Shown piece by piece: positions 62,421-64,000 of a stretch of 64,000 bases of DNA (position 1 is the stretch's first letter; each line of letters begins with the position of its first letter). The stretch is from Crocinitomicaceae bacterium (GTDB lineage: Bacteria; Bacteroidota; Bacteroidia; Flavobacteriales_D; Crocinitomicaceae): contig JAMLHA010000003.1 of the NCBI GenBank assembly GCA_023957475.1, positions 1 to 64,000 on the forward strand, written 5' to 3'. Position numbers and translations under genes: made by a program. The notes beneath the pieces were generated by a model. It did not search any database. It saw nothing but the letters and a program-made list of their open reading frames with translations, and was not told where the DNA came from.

Positions 62421-63136
62421 AGTTCATATTAATTATGGTTATATCATTTAACTCTCAAGCGCAGGAGAATCATAGTTTGTATCTTGAAATAAGTCAAGGT
62501 ATTTCACATAGTTTTTTTCAATTTGTTTCGTTAGAATCTAAATTAAATCTAGGATGGCAAATTAGTTCAAATAAAGGTGATTTTTCTTTATATAGTAAAT
62601 TTGGTTATGTTGGCTATATTAATACTTTTATTAGTGATGTACAAGTACCATACAGAAAGAAACCGTTTGAATTAAATTATCCTACAATAGGTTTGGGTTT
62701 TAATTATCGTTTTTTTAAAGAGAACAGAAAAATAGCCCCTTTTTTTGCGTTTGATTTTCAATCAGGAATAATAACCATGAAAAATAAAACTTCATCCATT
62801 TTTATAGAAAGAGATAGTTATTATATTGCAAATAAATATGAGATAAATGAATTAAGTACTTATGATTATGATATATATTATTCCACTCCTTTTATAGGGT
62901 CAACTACGTTTGGAATAAGTTGGAAAGGTTATATAAATCAATTTCAGATTAATTTTGCATTAGGATATAGTGCTACTTGCATAAGAGCTGGACATCAAAT
63001 TAATGAGAGTCATGTTCTTGAATCTAGAAAAGGGTATAAAGACTATTGGTATCATGGATTACTATTTAATATAGGGTTTAATTATTCGTTTCTCTTTAAT
63101 AAAACAAATAATAATCATAACGTAGAAAAAATATGA
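62405..63136 (+). CDS. Outer-membrane beta-barrel protein, unknown
   Basis: 243 residues. Signal peptide MMKKLKFILIMVISFNSQAQ; the rest is amphipathic beta strands rich in Tyr/Phe (KLNLGWQISSNKGDFSLYSK, YPTIGLGFNYRFF, LLFNIGFNYSFLF) like small opacity-type porins. No domain recognised. Its ATG overlaps the hydrolase stop (ATGATGA) and its end overlaps the next ATG, so all three genes form one transcript. Very A+T-rich. Possibly a sugar-uptake or surface partner of the hydrolase, which is inference. Confidence 0.75.
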   Translation: MMKKLKFILIMVISFNSQAQENHSLYLEISQGISHSFFQFVSLESKLNLGWQISSNKGDFSLYSKFGYVGYINTFISDVQVPYRKKPFELNYPTIGLGFNYRFFKENRKIAPFFAFDFQSGIITMKNKTSSIFIERDSYYIANKYEINELSTYDYDIYYSTPFIGSTTFGISWKGYINQFQINFALGYSATCIRAGHQINESHVLESRKGYKDYWYHGLLFNIGFNYSFLFNKTNNNHNVEKI

Positions 63137-63959
63137 ATAAAATAAAATTTACCATACTATTTTTTACTCTTTTGAATTATTCATTTGTGTTTAATCAAAT
63201 GCAAACAAAGGGTTATTTTGGTTTAAATCAAATTTTTCATCCAACTAAAGATTTTACAGAGTCAAATTTGGATTTAGGAATGTCTTTTCAATTTGATAAA
63301 TTCAGCATATCTCCATTTATTTTATACCAATTTGGAGGTAATTATAAAATAAATAATTATAAACCATATACTTTAAATTACAACCTAATAGGCGCAGGTT
63401 TAGGCGTTAAAATGCGAGGTACAGACAAAAAAGAAGAAGCATGTTTCAAATTAAATTGTTTTTCAAAGGTACCACCAACTATGGAGGTTTTAGTAAGACT
63501 TTAAATGATAAACTATCTCTGTTTACATCTCAGACTAGTAGTGATGAAAAAATAATCATTTTAGAAAATAGTTATGAAAATTTATTAGCATATCAACATT
63601 ACTTATTTTACTACTATGGTACTAACATAAATGCAAGTATTAATATAGCACATCATTTTAAGATTTTTAATGGATTTTATTTAAATATCAGTATAGGATA
63701 TTCTTATAGAGAAATTAAATATAAATATTTTAATAAAACTTTAAATTATTATGATTTATCTTATTTTTCTGATAATCGATATTTCTATAAAGGAGTTCAC
63801 TTGTTAGATCTAGGAATAGGGTTGAGTTATACTTTTGGTCGTAATCATCAAGTTGAAAAAGCAAAAAAACAGAATGAAATAAACACATCTACGCTTAATA
63901 AAGGGATGTATTTTATTCAATTAGAAAAACAAAGTTTCACTGTAAAATTTACTAAATGA
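63133..63959 (+). pseudogene. Frameshifted beta-barrel gene ending in a T9SS-tail fragment
   Basis: Two overlapping frames, 63133-63504 and 63441-63959, together make one outer-membrane barrel of about 275 residues: signal peptide MNKIKFTILFFTLLNYSFVF, strands such as YNLIGAGLGVKM, then FYLNISIGYSYREIKYKYF and LLDLGIGLSYTFG. They join if the T5 run at 63459-63463 had one more T. After the last strand comes a tail INTSTLNKGMYFIQLEKQSF that is copied from the hydrolase sorting domain by the 95-bp repeat. A sequencing error in the T-run cannot be excluded. Confidence 0.75.
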
Positions 63960-63971
63960 TGAAAAAATTAA
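63877..63971 (+). repeat. 95-bp direct repeat, copy B
   Basis: Near-identical to 62326-62420. It continues past the stop into ATGATGAAAAAATTA, the start of the gene that follows copy A; here that start (63956) reads on for 11 codons to a TAG at 63989. Confidence 0.9.
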
Positions 63972-64000
63972 GGCTCCGTATTATTACATAGTTATCATTT

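Overview
The window comes from a member of the Bacteroidota, most likely a Flavobacteriales genome (a Crocinitomicaceae/Fluviicola-like lineage is my guess, not shown). The evidence is: A+T-rich DNA; start codons without purine-rich Shine-Dalgarno sites; at least 26 upstream matches to the Bacteroidota -7 promoter box TAnnTTTG; five proteins with type IX secretion (T9SS) C-terminal sorting domains, one of them the gliding-motility-type (type B) domain; WG-repeat proteins; and family-restricted genes such as DUF4783, DUF3822 and zinc-finger-less DnaG. No T9SS machinery, rRNA or CRISPR array is present. The only tRNA is tRNA-Leu(GAG).

Layout. 1-145 is the tail of an IS110-family transposase. 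0.2-12.3 kb holds mostly housekeeping genes: PLP-binding YggS, an MBL hydrolase, panB, an RluA-type pseudouridine synthase, mannose-1-phosphate guanylyltransferase, an SprT-like protease and an MlaE/MlaF-type ABC pair, with a 1360-residue type-B T9SS cargo protein among them. 12.3-19.5 kb: an M43-type secreted metalloprotease, DUF4783-nadC, tRNA-Leu, aroB, PAP2 and obg. 19.8-31.6 kb: an S9 oligopeptidase, a ClC channel, a PLP decarboxylase, an MFS exporter, a secreted SGNH protein, a TPMT-like methyltransferase with thioredoxin, HutD and MscS. 31.6-42.9 kb: a LuxR-type response regulator/TPR histidine kinase operon, pckA, dnaG, divergent dps and oxyR, recR, mscL and an RRM protein. 43-56.5 kb: ddl with an M23 peptidase, a CNNM/CorC-like protein, ilvE, recQ, DUF3822-rsmD, a metal-ligand-less arginase relative and an NlpC/P60 protein. 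56.5-64 kb: a MerR regulator, a TonB-dependent receptor, then a visibly more A+T-rich accessory block with a mosaic secreted glycoside hydrolase and two outer-membrane beta-barrel genes, the second frameshifted.

The least ordinary signals are outside or at the edges of genes. (1) The glycoside-hydrolase gene has three perfect copies of a 10-bp unit between its promoter-proximal ATG and its signal peptide. With three copies the two are in different frames; with two copies they join into a clean signal peptide. This looks like a phase-variation switch. (2) A foldback element of about 275 bp with 21-bp terminal inverted repeats occurs twice (44431-44706, 51071-51344), with a third 50-bp relic of one end at 34675-34726. 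Its right half is nearly identical between copies while its left arm is diverged. (3) A 95-bp direct repeat has placed a T9SS sorting-tail fragment on the end of a beta-barrel gene. (4) Several genes have the -7 promoter box only 4-8 nt before the start codon, implying leaderless mRNAs.

The genes mostly act independently. Visible functional units are ddl-M23 (cell wall), oxyR/dps (peroxide defence), the response regulator-kinase operon, DUF4783-nadC, obg-PAP2 and DUF3822-rsmD.
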